Source of the DNA: Clostridiales bacterium
Lineage (GTDB): Bacteria > Bacillota > Clostridia > Christensenellales > Aristaeellaceae
Reading direction: 5' to 3'
NCBI GenBank assembly: GCA_004555535.1
Contig: SFHU01000013.1
Location: forward strand, 1 to 36,755
Length of the DNA: 36,755 bases
Position numbers and translations under genes: made by a program. Shown here one piece after another: positions 8,323 through 15,919 of this stretch. The notes under the pieces are model-generated. The model was not told the DNA's origin, made no database searches, and saw only the letters and a program-made list of their open reading frames with translations. Each line of letters begins with the position of its first letter. The first letter of the stretch is position 1.

Positions 8323-9285
8323 ATGAAACGCATCATCGCCATCGCCGCCGCCATCGCTCTTCTCGCCGTCTCCGCCATCGCCGCCGCCGAGGGCTACACC
8401 ATCGGCATCGGCCAGTTCGCCCAGCACGGCTCGCTGGACAACTGCTACGAGGGCTTCGTCGCCGGCCTCGCCGAGGCGGGCCTCGTCGAGGGCGAAAACC
8501 TGACGATCAATCTCCAGAATGCGCAGGCCGACATGGGCATCGCCCAGCAGATCGCCGCGCAGTTCGCCGCCGCCAACGTCGACATGATGGTCGGCATCGC
8601 CACCCCGATGGCGCAGGCCTGCTTCAACGCCGCCGAGGGTAAGCTGCCCGTGATCTTCACCGCCGTGACCGATCCGGTCGCCGCCGGCTTTGTCTCCGAG
8701 GACGGCACGCCTGCGGGTGAAATCACCGGCACCTCCGACGCCCTGCCCATCGAGGCGCAGCTGGCGACCATCCGCGCCATGCTCCCCGACGCGACGAAGA
8801 TCGGCATCCTCTACACGACCAGCGAGGTCAACTCCATCTCCGCCATCGAGGAATACAAGCAGCTCGCCCCGGCCTACGGGTTTGAGATCGTCGAGTCCGG
8901 CGTGAGCACGGCTGCCGACATCCCGCTGGCGCTCGACGCCCTGCTGCCCAAGGTCGACTGCCTCTCCAACCTGACCGACAACACCGTCGTCTCCGCCCTC
9001 GCGCTCGTGCTGGACAAGGCCAATGCCGCCGGCAAGCCCGTCTTCGGCTCTGAGATCGAGCAGGTCAAGCTGGGCTGCGTCGCCGCCGAGGGTCTTGACT
9101 ACATCGCGCTCGGCCGCCAGACCGGCCTGATGGCCGCGAAGGTGCTCAAGGGCGAGACCAAGGCCAGCGAGATCCCCTACGAGATCATCACCGAGCCGGG
9201 CCTGTACGTCAACAGCGCCGCGCTCGAGTCCTTCGGCATCGTCCTCTCCGACGAGCTCGCGGCCCGCGCGATCGAGGCCGAGTAA
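8323..9285 (+). CDS. trpX: ABC transporter substrate-binding protein, TrpX family (COG2984)
   Basis: A 320-residue periplasmic-binding-type protein with a Sec signal peptide (about 1-23, hydrophobic AAAIALLAV). The mature part opens with YTIGIGQFAQH, the family's first strand, and continues with AQADMGIAQQIAAQF, ATPMAQA and the FTAVTDPVAAGFV stretch typical of COG2984. It delivers ligand to the permease and ATPase encoded just downstream. The Trp-specific T-box in front makes tryptophan or a precursor the likely ligand. The start at 8323 follows AAGGAGGA (8308-8315); the longer in-frame ATG at 8188 lies inside the T-box and would remove the signal peptide from the N-terminus. No canonical lipobox is visible, although a Gram-positive binding protein would normally be anchored. 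Confidence 0.9.
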   Translation: MKRIIAIAAAIALLAVSAIAAAEGYTIGIGQFAQHGSLDNCYEGFVAGLAEAGLVEGENLTINLQNAQADMGIAQQIAAQFAAANVDMMVGIATPMAQACFNAAEGKLPVIFTAVTDPVAAGFVSEDGTPAGEITGTSDALPIEAQLATIRAMLPDATKIGILYTTSEVNSISAIEEYKQLAPAYGFEIVESGVSTAADIPLALDALLPKVDCLSNLTDNTVVSALALVLDKANAAGKPVFGSEIEQVKLGCVAAEGLDYIALGRQTGLMAAKVLKGETKASEIPYEIITEPGLYVNSAALESFGIVLSDELAARAIEAE

Positions 9286-9300
9286 TCCCGCCTCCTCTTT

Positions 9301-9330
9301 CGGGAGCCCCTCCACTGCGGAGGGCTCCCG
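9301..9330 (+). terminator. Intra-operon hairpin after trpX
   Basis: CGGGAGCCC pairs with GGGCTCCCG, plus an inner TCC/GGA, directly after the binding-protein stop. There is no long U-run (CTTTGCC follows), so it is more likely an RNA-stability or partial attenuation hairpin that keeps binding-protein mRNA in excess than a full terminator. Confidence 0.65.
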
Positions 9331-9375
9331 CTTTGCCTGTCTCGCTTGATTTTCATTTCTCCGGAGGTTATCCGC

Positions 9376-10254
9376 ATGACATTGCTGCTGAGCGTTCTCG
9401 AGCAGGGCCTGATCTACGCGATCCTCGCCCTGGGCGTGTACATCACCTTCAAAATCCTCGATTTTCCGGACATGTCCGTCGATTCCTCGTTCCCGCTGGG
9501 CGCGGCGGTCACGGCGCTGATGATCTCCTCCGGCTGCTCCCCGCTGCTGACGCTGCCGGTCTCCCTGCTGGCGGGCGCCGCAGCCGGCGCATTGACGGGC
9601 TTCATCCATGTCCGCCTCAGGGTGCGCGACCTGCTCGCGGGCATCATCGTCATGACGGCCCTCTATTCCGTCAACCTGCACATCGCGGGCCGGGCAAACG
9701 TCCAGCTCTTCACCTTCAGCACAATCTTCAAGAACGACTGGATTGCCTCCCTCCCGGCGGGCATCCAGCCCTATGCGCCGGTGCTCATCCTCGCCGCGAT
9801 CACGCTCGTCGTCAAGCTGCTGATGGACACTTACCTCGCCACGCGCTCCGGCTTTCTGCTGCGCGCGACGGGCGACAACCCGACGCTCGTGGCCACGCTG
9901 GCCCAGGACAGCGGCAAGGTCAAAATCCTCGGCCTGATGATCGCCAACGCGCTTGTCTCGCTCTCCGGCTGCATCATGTGCCAGTATCAGCGTTACTTTG
10001 ACATCTCGATGGGCACGGGCACGCTCGTGCTGGCCGTCGCCTCCGTCATCGTCGGCACGCAGCTGCTGCGCGGCCTGCGCTTCCTGCGCGCGACGACCGC
10101 CGTCGTCCTCGGCTCCATCCTCTACAAGGGTTGCGTCGCGCTGGCACTGAGCTTTGGCCTCTCGCCGTTCGATCTCAAGCTCGTCACGGCGGCGCTGCTG
10201 CTCATCATCATTGTCTTCGGCGGATACAGGAAGAAGGTGAAGCTCCATGCTTGA
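9376..10254 (+). CDS. trpY: ABC transporter permease, TrpY type
   Basis: A 292-residue membrane protein of the branched-chain amino acid/COG4120-like permease family. About eight hydrophobic segments can be seen, starting with LLLSVLEQGLIYAILALGV, followed by ITFKILDFPDMSVDSSF, a conserved N-terminal block shared with the paralogue at 11925-12854. The RATGDNPTL and GLMIANALVSLSG segments are the family's cytoplasmic coupling region. The start at 9376 follows CCGGAGG (9361-9367); the upstream in-frame ATG at 9346 has no ribosome binding site. The gene overlaps the ATPase gene by 8 bases, implying translational coupling. Confidence 0.9.
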   Translation: MTLLLSVLEQGLIYAILALGVYITFKILDFPDMSVDSSFPLGAAVTALMISSGCSPLLTLPVSLLAGAAAGALTGFIHVRLRVRDLLAGIIVMTALYSVNLHIAGRANVQLFTFSTIFKNDWIASLPAGIQPYAPVLILAAITLVVKLLMDTYLATRSGFLLRATGDNPTLVATLAQDSGKVKILGLMIANALVSLSGCIMCQYQRYFDISMGTGTLVLAVASVIVGTQLLRGLRFLRATTAVVLGSILYKGCVALALSFGLSPFDLKLVTAALLLIIIVFGGYRKKVKLHA

Positions 10255-11020
10255 GGTGCGCGACATCGTCAAGATCTATCAGGGCGGCACGGTCAACGAG
10301 ACGTGCCTGTTCAACGGCTTCTCCCTGGCGATTCCCGACAGGCAGTTCGTCTGCGTCGTCGGCTCCAATGGCTCCGGCAAGACGTCGCTGCTCAACATCA
10401 TCTGCGGCTCCATCCCCATCGAGGAGGGGCAGATCCTCATCGGCGGCGAGAACATCACCGGCATGCCTGAGCACAAGCGCCTGCGCCGCATCGGCCGCGT
10501 CTATCAGGATCCCGCGCGCGGCACCTGCCCGTCGATGACCATCCTTGAAAACATGTCGATGGCCGACAACAAGGGCAAGCCCTTCAACCTCCTCCCCTGC
10601 GTCAACCGCAAGAAGACAGAGCAGTACCGCGACATGCTCGCCCAGCTCGGTCTGGGCCTGGAGGACAAGATGGGCGTGCGCGTGGGCAGCCTCTCCGGCG
10701 GCCAGCGCCAAGCGATGGCCCTGCTGATGAGCACGATGACGCCGATCGAATTCCTGATCCTCGACGAGCACACAGCGGCGCTCGACCCCAAGACCGCCGA
10801 GGTCATCATGCAGCTCACCGGCAAAATCGTCGCCGAGAAGCAGCTGACCACGATCATGGTCACGCACAACCTCCGCTATGCCGTCGAATACGGCGACCGC
10901 CTGCTGATGATGCATCAGGGCAAGGCCGAGCTGGATCTTTCCGGCGAGGCGCGCCGGGCGCTCAAGGTCGACGACCTGCTGCGCAGATTCAACGAGATCA
11001 GCGTAGAATGCGGAAACTGA
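10247..11020 (+). CDS. trpZ: ABC transporter ATPase, TrpZ type
   Basis: A 257-residue ATP-binding subunit. Walker A is GSNGSGKTS (about residues 39-47), the signature is LSGGQRQA, Walker B is FLILDEHTAALDP, and the switch histidine lies in MVTHN. The DEHTAALDP form of Walker B, with His after Glu, is shared with the second ATPase (11138-11932) and marks this subfamily. It energises import through the TrpY-like permease. The ATG lies inside the permease's last codons (8-base overlap). The operon ends at a long inverted repeat. Confidence 0.92.
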   Translation: MLEVRDIVKIYQGGTVNETCLFNGFSLAIPDRQFVCVVGSNGSGKTSLLNIICGSIPIEEGQILIGGENITGMPEHKRLRRIGRVYQDPARGTCPSMTILENMSMADNKGKPFNLLPCVNRKKTEQYRDMLAQLGLGLEDKMGVRVGSLSGGQRQAMALLMSTMTPIEFLILDEHTAALDPKTAEVIMQLTGKIVAEKQLTTIMVTHNLRYAVEYGDRLLMMHQGKAELDLSGEARRALKVDDLLRRFNEISVECGN

Positions 11021-11040
11021 CCCCAATTCAAGTCTGGCTT

Positions 11041-11138
11041 TCCTCAGTGCGAAGCGAAGAAGGGAGTCTGAGGGTTTTATCCCTCAGACTCCCTTCTTCG
11101 CTTCGCGCTTATAGATCGTTTTTATCTGAGAATAGTAT
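11041..11138 (-). repeat. Intergenic hairpin repeat, copy D, with 26-bp perfect inverted repeat
   Basis: Arms 11049-11074 and 11081-11106 are perfectly complementary (26 bp, 6-base loop), an exceptionally stable hairpin between two convergent operons that could terminate both. On the minus strand it is preceded by the block ATACTATTCTCAGAT...CTATAAGCGCG (11104-11138), which overlaps the first base of the ATPase stop codon. The same block recurs at 19305-19338 and 32538-32572. Confidence 0.75.
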
Positions 11139-11932
11139 CAGGACAGCAGCAGCTTGTCGCCATCGAGCTGCTGGCCCGCGGCCTTCTCGAACAGGCCCAT
11201 CAGGTCCTGACGGGTGAGCCGCTTCTTCTGCTCGCCCGCGACATCCACAACGATGCGGCCCTCGTTCATCATGATCAGCCGGTTGCCCATCGCGATGGCG
11301 TCCTTCATGTTATGCGTGATCATCATCGCGGTCAGCTTGCGCTCCTCGATGATCCGGGCGCTCAGCTCGAGCACCTTCGCCGCCGTCTTGGGGTCGAGCG
11401 CCGCCGTGTGCTCGTCCAGCAGCAGCAGCTTCGGCGTGCGCAGCGTCGCCATCAGCAGCGTCAGCGCCTGGCGCTGGCCGCCGGAGAGCAGGCCGACCTT
11501 GCTGGTCATTCGGTCCTCCAGACCCAAGCCCAGCGTGCGCAGCTGCTCGCGGTACATGTCGCGCTCCATCGCGTTGATGCCCCAGCGCAGGCCGCGCCTT
11601 TCGCCGCGGCGCATGGCCAGCGCCATGTTCTCCTCGATGTTCATCGTCGCCGCCGTGCCGGTCATCGGATCCTGGAAGACGCGGCCAAGGTATTTGGCGC
11701 GCTTGTATTCCGGCAGCCCGGTCACGTCGACGCCGCCGATCTTGATGCTGCCCTTGTCCACCTGGAACACGCCAGCCACCGCGTTGAGCATCGTGGATTT
11801 GCCCGCGCCGTTGCCGCCGATGACGGTCACAAAGTCGCCCTCGTTCAGATGCAGATCAACATCCACGAGCGCTGTCTTTTCCGTAATCGTGCCGGGATTG
11901 AACGTCTTGGCAATATGGTTGATGTCAAGCAT
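11138..11932 (-). CDS. ABC transporter ATPase, TrpZ type (second operon)
   Basis: A 264-residue ATP-binding subunit paralogous to the one at 10247-11020. Walker A is GGNGAGKST (about 38-46), signature LSGGQRQA, Walker B LLLLDEHTAALDP, switch histidine in MITHN. The insert MRRGERRGLRWGIN after ENMALA is longer and more basic than in the paralogue. Its ATG overlaps the permease gene by 8 bases, exactly as in the other operon. It should energise the cognate permease; the ligand is not known. Confidence 0.92.
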   Translation of the reverse strand: MLDINHIAKTFNPGTITEKTALVDVDLHLNEGDFVTVIGGNGAGKSTMLNAVAGVFQVDKGSIKIGGVDVTGLPEYKRAKYLGRVFQDPMTGTAATMNIEENMALAMRRGERRGLRWGINAMERDMYREQLRTLGLGLEDRMTSKVGLLSGGQRQALTLLMATLRTPKLLLLDEHTAALDPKTAAKVLELSARIIEERKLTAMMITHNMKDAIAMGNRLIMMNEGRIVVDVAGEQKKRLTRQDLMGLFEKAAGQQLDGDKLLLS

Positions 11933-12854
11933 GCTGCTCGCCTCCCTTGCTCTCGCGCTTCTTGCTGAAGTATTTCGCCTTCCAGTAGGGCATGGCGAGG
12001 AAGAACGCCACGACCAGCGCCGTCAGCAGCTTGAGGTCGTTGGTATTGAGGCCCAGCCAGAGCACGACCTGAATGACGAGATAATAGATCACGGCGCCCA
12101 GCGAGACGGCCAGCAGCTTGAGCGCGAAGTTGTGGAAGACCTTCGAGAAGACGACCTCGCCGATGATGACGGCGGCCAGGCCGATGACGATCGCGCCGCG
12201 GCCCATGCCCACGTCAGCAAAGCCCTGGTACTGCGTCAGCAGACCGCCGGACAGCGCCACGATGCCGTTGGAGAGCATCAGGCCGATGACCTTGTCAAAG
12301 TTGGTATTGATACCCTGCGCGCGCGCCATGTTCGCGTTCGCGCCGGTCGCGCGCAGCGAGCAGCCACGCTCCGTGCCGAAGAACCAGTACAGCAGCGCAA
12401 TCAGCGCGATGGTGAAGATCACCAGCACGATCAGCGGGTTCTCCAGGCTCAGCGCGCGCGCGTTGCGCGAAGAGACGAGCAGTTTGTACTTGTTGACGCT
12501 CAGCGCGACGTTGGCCTTGTTGCCCATGATGCGCAGGTTGATCGAGTAGAGCGCCAGCTGCGTCAGAATGCCCGACAGAATTGCCGGGATGCCCATGAAC
12601 GTATGGAACATGCCCGTGACGAAGCCGGCCAGCATGCCGGCCAAAAACGCGATGAGCAGCGCCACCCACACGTTGCAGCCCCCGATGATCAGCATGGCCG
12701 CGACCGCGCCGCCGGTGGCGATGCTGCCGTCCACGGTCAGGTCGGCCACGTCGAGAATCCGATAGGTGATATAGACGCCAATGGCCATCAATCCCCAGAT
12801 GACGCCCTGCGAAACGGCGCCCGGAAGCGCGTTGAGCAGTTTGACTATCTCCAT
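11925..12854 (-). CDS. ABC transporter permease, TrpY type (second operon)
   Basis: A 309-residue permease with about eight or nine membrane segments. It shares with the first permease the N-terminal order QGVIWGLMAIGVYITYRILDVADLTVDGS, and later RATGANANMARAQG and GLMLSNGIVALSGGL. The start at 12854 follows AGGAGGAAC; an extension to 13028 exists in frame but would run through the intergenic hairpin and is unlikely. The C-terminus is basic (KYFSKKRESKGG), as expected for a cytosolic tail. It is in one operon with the preceding binding protein and the ATPase. Confidence 0.9.
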   Translation of the reverse strand: MEIVKLLNALPGAVSQGVIWGLMAIGVYITYRILDVADLTVDGSIATGGAVAAMLIIGGCNVWVALLIAFLAGMLAGFVTGMFHTFMGIPAILSGILTQLALYSINLRIMGNKANVALSVNKYKLLVSSRNARALSLENPLIVLVIFTIALIALLYWFFGTERGCSLRATGANANMARAQGINTNFDKVIGLMLSNGIVALSGGLLTQYQGFADVGMGRGAIVIGLAAVIIGEVVFSKVFHNFALKLLAVSLGAVIYYLVIQVVLWLGLNTNDLKLLTALVVAFFLAMPYWKAKYFSKKRESKGGEQHA

Positions 12855-12975
12855 TGCGTTGTTCCTCCTGTTTTTCTGTTTCCTTCTTCTCCCGCGTCCG
12901 GCCCCGTGCATCGGAGACTGCGGTGCGTTTTCCCGCCGCAGACAGGCCGGATGGTTTTTCACAAGACAAAGCGAA

Positions 12976-13001
12976 GCCAAGGGAGATTGCTCTCCCTTGG
13001 C
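12976..13001 (-). terminator. Intra-operon hairpin after the second binding-protein gene
   Basis: An 11-bp perfect stem (GCCAAGGGAGA with TCTCCCTTGGC, 4-base loop), 24 bases after the binding-protein stop and without a U-run. It occupies the same place as the hairpin in the plus-strand operon. Confidence 0.6.
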
Positions 13002-13024
13002 CAGATCATCGTCTTTGCAACGAA

Positions 13025-13957
13025 TCACTCGATCGCCACGTAGCCCTCCGGAATCTCGATGCCCAGCGCGTCGACGTTCTCGGCGTTGTACTTCTTGGTG
13101 AACTGCGGCGCATACTCGATCGGCATAGCGCTGACGTCCGCGCCGTTGGCGAGGATTTCGTAAGCCATTTCGCCGGTCTTGTAGCCGATGTCGTAGTAGC
13201 TGATGGTCAGCGTCGCGACGCCGCAGCCGGCGCAGATGCCTTCCTCACCGGCGATGACCGGGATATTGGCCGGGATCACGACGTTGGCGATGGTCTCCGT
13301 ATAGGCCGCCGCGGTGTTGTCGGTCGGGATGTAGATGACCTCGCAGCTGTCCGCCGCGCTCTGGGTGACGGAAGCGACGTCGTTGGAATCGGTGAACGCG
13401 TATTCCTCGGTCTCATAGCCGAGCTTCACGAGCTCCTCGCCCACAACCTTCACCTGGTAGATGGAGTTCGCCTCGGCGGAGCAGTACACCAGGCCAACCT
13501 TCTTGGCCTCCGGGAAGAGCTCCTTGACCATGGCCGCCTGCTCGCTCAGCGGGGCGAGGTCGGAGGTGCCGGAGACGTTGATGCCGGTCACGCCGTTGAA
13601 GTCGTCGATGCCCAGCGCCACGCCATACTCGGTGATGGAGGTGCCCAGGATCGGGATGTCCGCAGTCGCCGCGACAGCCGCCTGCAGCGCCGGGGTCGCG
13701 TTGGCCAGGATCAGGTCCACATTGTTGGAAACAAAGGTGTTGATGACGGTCGCACAGTTCACGGCGTCGCCGGAAGCGTTCTGCTCGTCAAAGGTGACGT
13801 CGGGCATCTTGGCGCTGAGCGCGTCCTTAAAACCCTGCGTCGCAGCGTCCAGCGCGGGATGCTGCACGAGCTGACAGATGCCGACTTCGACGGCGCTGGC
13901 GCAGGCTGCGGCCATAACCAGCACGAGCGCGAGCGCAAGAGCAACGATCTTCTTCAT
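13025..13957 (-). CDS. ABC transporter substrate-binding protein, TrpX family (second operon)
   Basis: A 310-residue binding protein of COG2984. The signal peptide covers about residues 1-22 (KKIVALALALVLVMAAA). The mature start VEVGICQLVQHPALDAATQGF is the family consensus, whereas the plus-strand paralogue has QHGSLDNCYEGF at this place, so the binding pockets may differ. The Cys at 19 is preceded by AAA rather than a proper lipobox. The promoter is consensus but the leader, about 85 bases, has no T-box, so the gene does not appear to be controlled by tRNA-Trp. Ligand unknown; aromatic amino acid or a related nutrient is the best family-based guess. Confidence 0.88.
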   Translation of the reverse strand: MKKIVALALALVLVMAAACASAVEVGICQLVQHPALDAATQGFKDALSAKMPDVTFDEQNASGDAVNCATVINTFVSNNVDLILANATPALQAAVAATADIPILGTSITEYGVALGIDDFNGVTGINVSGTSDLAPLSEQAAMVKELFPEAKKVGLVYCSAEANSIYQVKVVGEELVKLGYETEEYAFTDSNDVASVTQSAADSCEVIYIPTDNTAAAYTETIANVVIPANIPVIAGEEGICAGCGVATLTISYYDIGYKTGEMAYEILANGADVSAMPIEYAPQFTKKYNAENVDALGIEIPEGYVAIE

Positions 13958-14049
13958 GATGATGTCCTCCGATGCTTCTAAACTTCAAATCGGCACACAG
14001 CCGAATTGTTGCAAAAACAGGGGTCAAGCCTCTGCAAAAGCGTAACGCC

Positions 14050-14078
14050 ATTATATTCTGCATCCACACATTTGTCAA
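14050..14078 (-). promoter_or_regulatory. Consensus promoter of the second ABC operon
   Basis: Minus-strand TTGACA, 17-base spacer, TATAAT, a perfect match to consensus. The leader to the ATG at 13957 holds only a small hairpin (AATCGGC/GCCGAATT) and no T-box sequence. Confidence 0.9.
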
Positions 14079-14209
14079 GACGGTTTCGCCCGATTTCTTT
14101 TCTATTTCTACAAAATTCTTTTTTTCATTTCGTTTGTTCGGCCCGGGAAGTTGACAAAAAGTCCTTTGTTTTCCGCCCTTTCGGGAAAAAGACGCGCCGG
14201 CACGGAAAA

Positions 14210-14247
14210 CGGGCCGCAGGAAACGAAATCCTGCGGCCCGCCCGGTT
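14210..14247. terminator. Terminator of gdhA
   Basis: A perfect 12-bp stem (CGGGCCGCAGGA, 14210-14221 with 14229-14240) and a 7-base loop. On the minus strand TTTTCC follows, which would end gdhA. On the plus strand a run of seven T follows, so it is effectively bidirectional. Confidence 0.8.
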
Positions 14248-14255
14248 TTTTTGAA

Positions 14256-15590
14256 TCAAACGACGCCCTGCGCCTCCATCGCGCCAGCCACCTTGAGGAA
14301 GCCCGCGATGTTCGCGCCCGCGACGTAGTTGCCCGCCATGCCGTAGGCCTTCGCCGCATCGTCGATATTGTGGAAGATATTGACCATGATGCCCTGGAGC
14401 TTGGCGTCGACCTCCTCGAAGGTCCAGCTCAGGCGCATGGAGTTCTGGCTCATCTCCAGCGCGCTGGTCGCCACGCCGCCGGCGTTGGCCGCCTTGCCCG
14501 GCGCAAAGAGCACGCCGTTCTTCTGGAGGTATTCCGTCGCCTCCAGCGTGGTGGGCATGTTCGCGCCCTCGGCCACGGCGATGCAGCCGTTCGCGACCAG
14601 CGCCTTCGCATCCTCGATGCGCAGCTCGTTCTGCGTCGCGCAGGGCAGCGCCACATCGCATTTGACGGTGAACACGCCGCGGCCCTCGTGATACTGCGCC
14701 GACGGACGCGCAGATGCATACTCGGTCAGGCGGGCGCGGCGCACCTCCTTGACCTCGCGCAGCAGCGCCACGTCGATGCCCTCGGGATCGTAGACCCAGC
14801 CGTTGGAGTCGGAGACGGTGACGACCTTCGCGCCCAGCTGCTGCGCCTTCTGCACGGCGTAGATGGCGACGTTGCCGGAGCCGGAGACCGCGACGGTCTT
14901 GCCCGCGAGCTCGTGGCCATTGCAGCGGAGCATTTCCTGCGTCAGATACAGCAGGCCGTAGCCGGTCGCCTCGGTGCGCGCCAGAGAGCCGCCGTAGGTG
15001 AGGCCCTTGCCGGTGAGCACGCCCTCATACTTGCCCGTCAGGCGCTTGTACTGGCCGTACATGAAGCCGATTTCGCGGGCGCCCGTGCCAATATCGCCGG
15101 CCGGAACGTCGACGTCCGCGCCGATGTACTTGAACAGCTCGGTCATGAAGCTCTGGCAGAAGGCCATGACCTCGCGGTCGCTCTTGCCCTTGGGGTCGAA
15201 GTCGCTGCCGCCCTTGCCGCCGCCGATGGGCAGGCCGGTCAGGGAATTCTTGAAGATCTGCTCAAAGCCCAGGAACTTGATGATGCCCAGGTTGACGCTC
15301 GGATGCAGCCGCAGGCCGCCCTTGTACGGGCCGATCGCGCTGTTGAACTGCACGCGGAACGCGTTGTTCACCTGAACCTGGCCCTTGTCATCCACCCACG
15401 GCACGCGGAAGAGGATCTGCCGCTCCGGCATGGTGATGCGCTCGAGCAGCGCCTCACGGCGGTACTTCTCCTCGTTGCGCTCGATCACCGGACGCAGGGA
15501 GTCAAGCACCTCGCGCACGGCCTGGTGGAACTCCGGCTGGCTCGGATTCTCCCGAACCACACGCTCATAAACCTCGTCAACGTAAGACAT
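14256..15590 (-). CDS. gdhA: NADP-type glutamate dehydrogenase
   Basis: A 444-residue hexameric-type glutamate dehydrogenase, which interconverts 2-oxoglutarate plus ammonium and glutamate. The glutamate-binding and catalytic block PIGGGKGGSDFDPKGKSD, with the active-site lysine, is intact. The Rossmann loop is GSGNVAIYAV. The C-terminal SNAGGVATSALEMSQNSMRLSW is typical of the small-hexamer NADP class (about 445 residues). The start MSYVDEV at 15590 follows AAGGGGGT; an in-frame extension to 15695 has no ribosome binding site. Monocistronic with its own promoter and terminator. It provides glutamate, which also links to the 5-oxoproline/D-glutamate operon at 28 kb. Confidence 0.96.
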   Translation of the reverse strand: MSYVDEVYERVVRENPSQPEFHQAVREVLDSLRPVIERNEEKYRREALLERITMPERQILFRVPWVDDKGQVQVNNAFRVQFNSAIGPYKGGLRLHPSVNLGIIKFLGFEQIFKNSLTGLPIGGGKGGSDFDPKGKSDREVMAFCQSFMTELFKYIGADVDVPAGDIGTGAREIGFMYGQYKRLTGKYEGVLTGKGLTYGGSLARTEATGYGLLYLTQEMLRCNGHELAGKTVAVSGSGNVAIYAVQKAQQLGAKVVTVSDSNGWVYDPEGIDVALLREVKEVRRARLTEYASARPSAQYHEGRGVFTVKCDVALPCATQNELRIEDAKALVANGCIAVAEGANMPTTLEATEYLQKNGVLFAPGKAANAGGVATSALEMSQNSMRLSWTFEEVDAKLQGIMVNIFHNIDDAAKAYGMAGNYVAGANIAGFLKVAGAMEAQGVV

Positions 15591-15722
15591 CAGATAAACC
15601 CCCTTGTATATCATGAAAAATCGTGTATGCTGCGAAATCTCTGCCGCAGCCGGCTTTCCCGGCTGCGCGATCCGCTTTCTTTTGCGCCGCGGCATGCCGT
15701 TTCCGGCACCTGCAACGTGCTC

Positions 15723-15751
15723 ATTATAGGGGATATGCTTTCATTTTGCAA
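15723..15751 (-). promoter_or_regulatory. Promoter of gdhA
   Basis: Minus-strand TTGCAA, 17-base spacer, TATAAT, 133 bases before the ATG. In the rest of the 330-base gap to gatB (15752-15870) I see only AT-rich sequence without an ORF. Confidence 0.75.
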
Positions 15752-15870
15752 GTCTTTTTTGCATTTTTTCCTTTTTTGTTCGTTTTTTTATTGAAAAAAC
15801 CTCTTTTTTGCAGCAGGAGTCGTATGATCTCCCGGATTGCAGTCCACCTTTTCTTCACTTCCGGGCATGC

Positions 15871-15896
15871 AAAAAGCGCCCGGAAACCCGGACGCC
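15871..15896 (-). terminator. Terminator of the gatCAB operon
   Basis: Minus strand: an 8-bp stem with one mismatch (GCGTCCGG with CCGGGCGC), loop GTTT, then TTTTT, 24 bases after the gatB stop. Confidence 0.75.
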
Positions 15897-15919
15897 TTGT
15901 TTTGATGATGCCTTTGAAA

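Noticed and set aside
8224..10272. 682-codon open frame on the minus strand opposite the Trp transporter genes
   Set aside because: Antisense shadow of trpX/trpY with low-complexity Gly/Arg/Asp content and no start signals.
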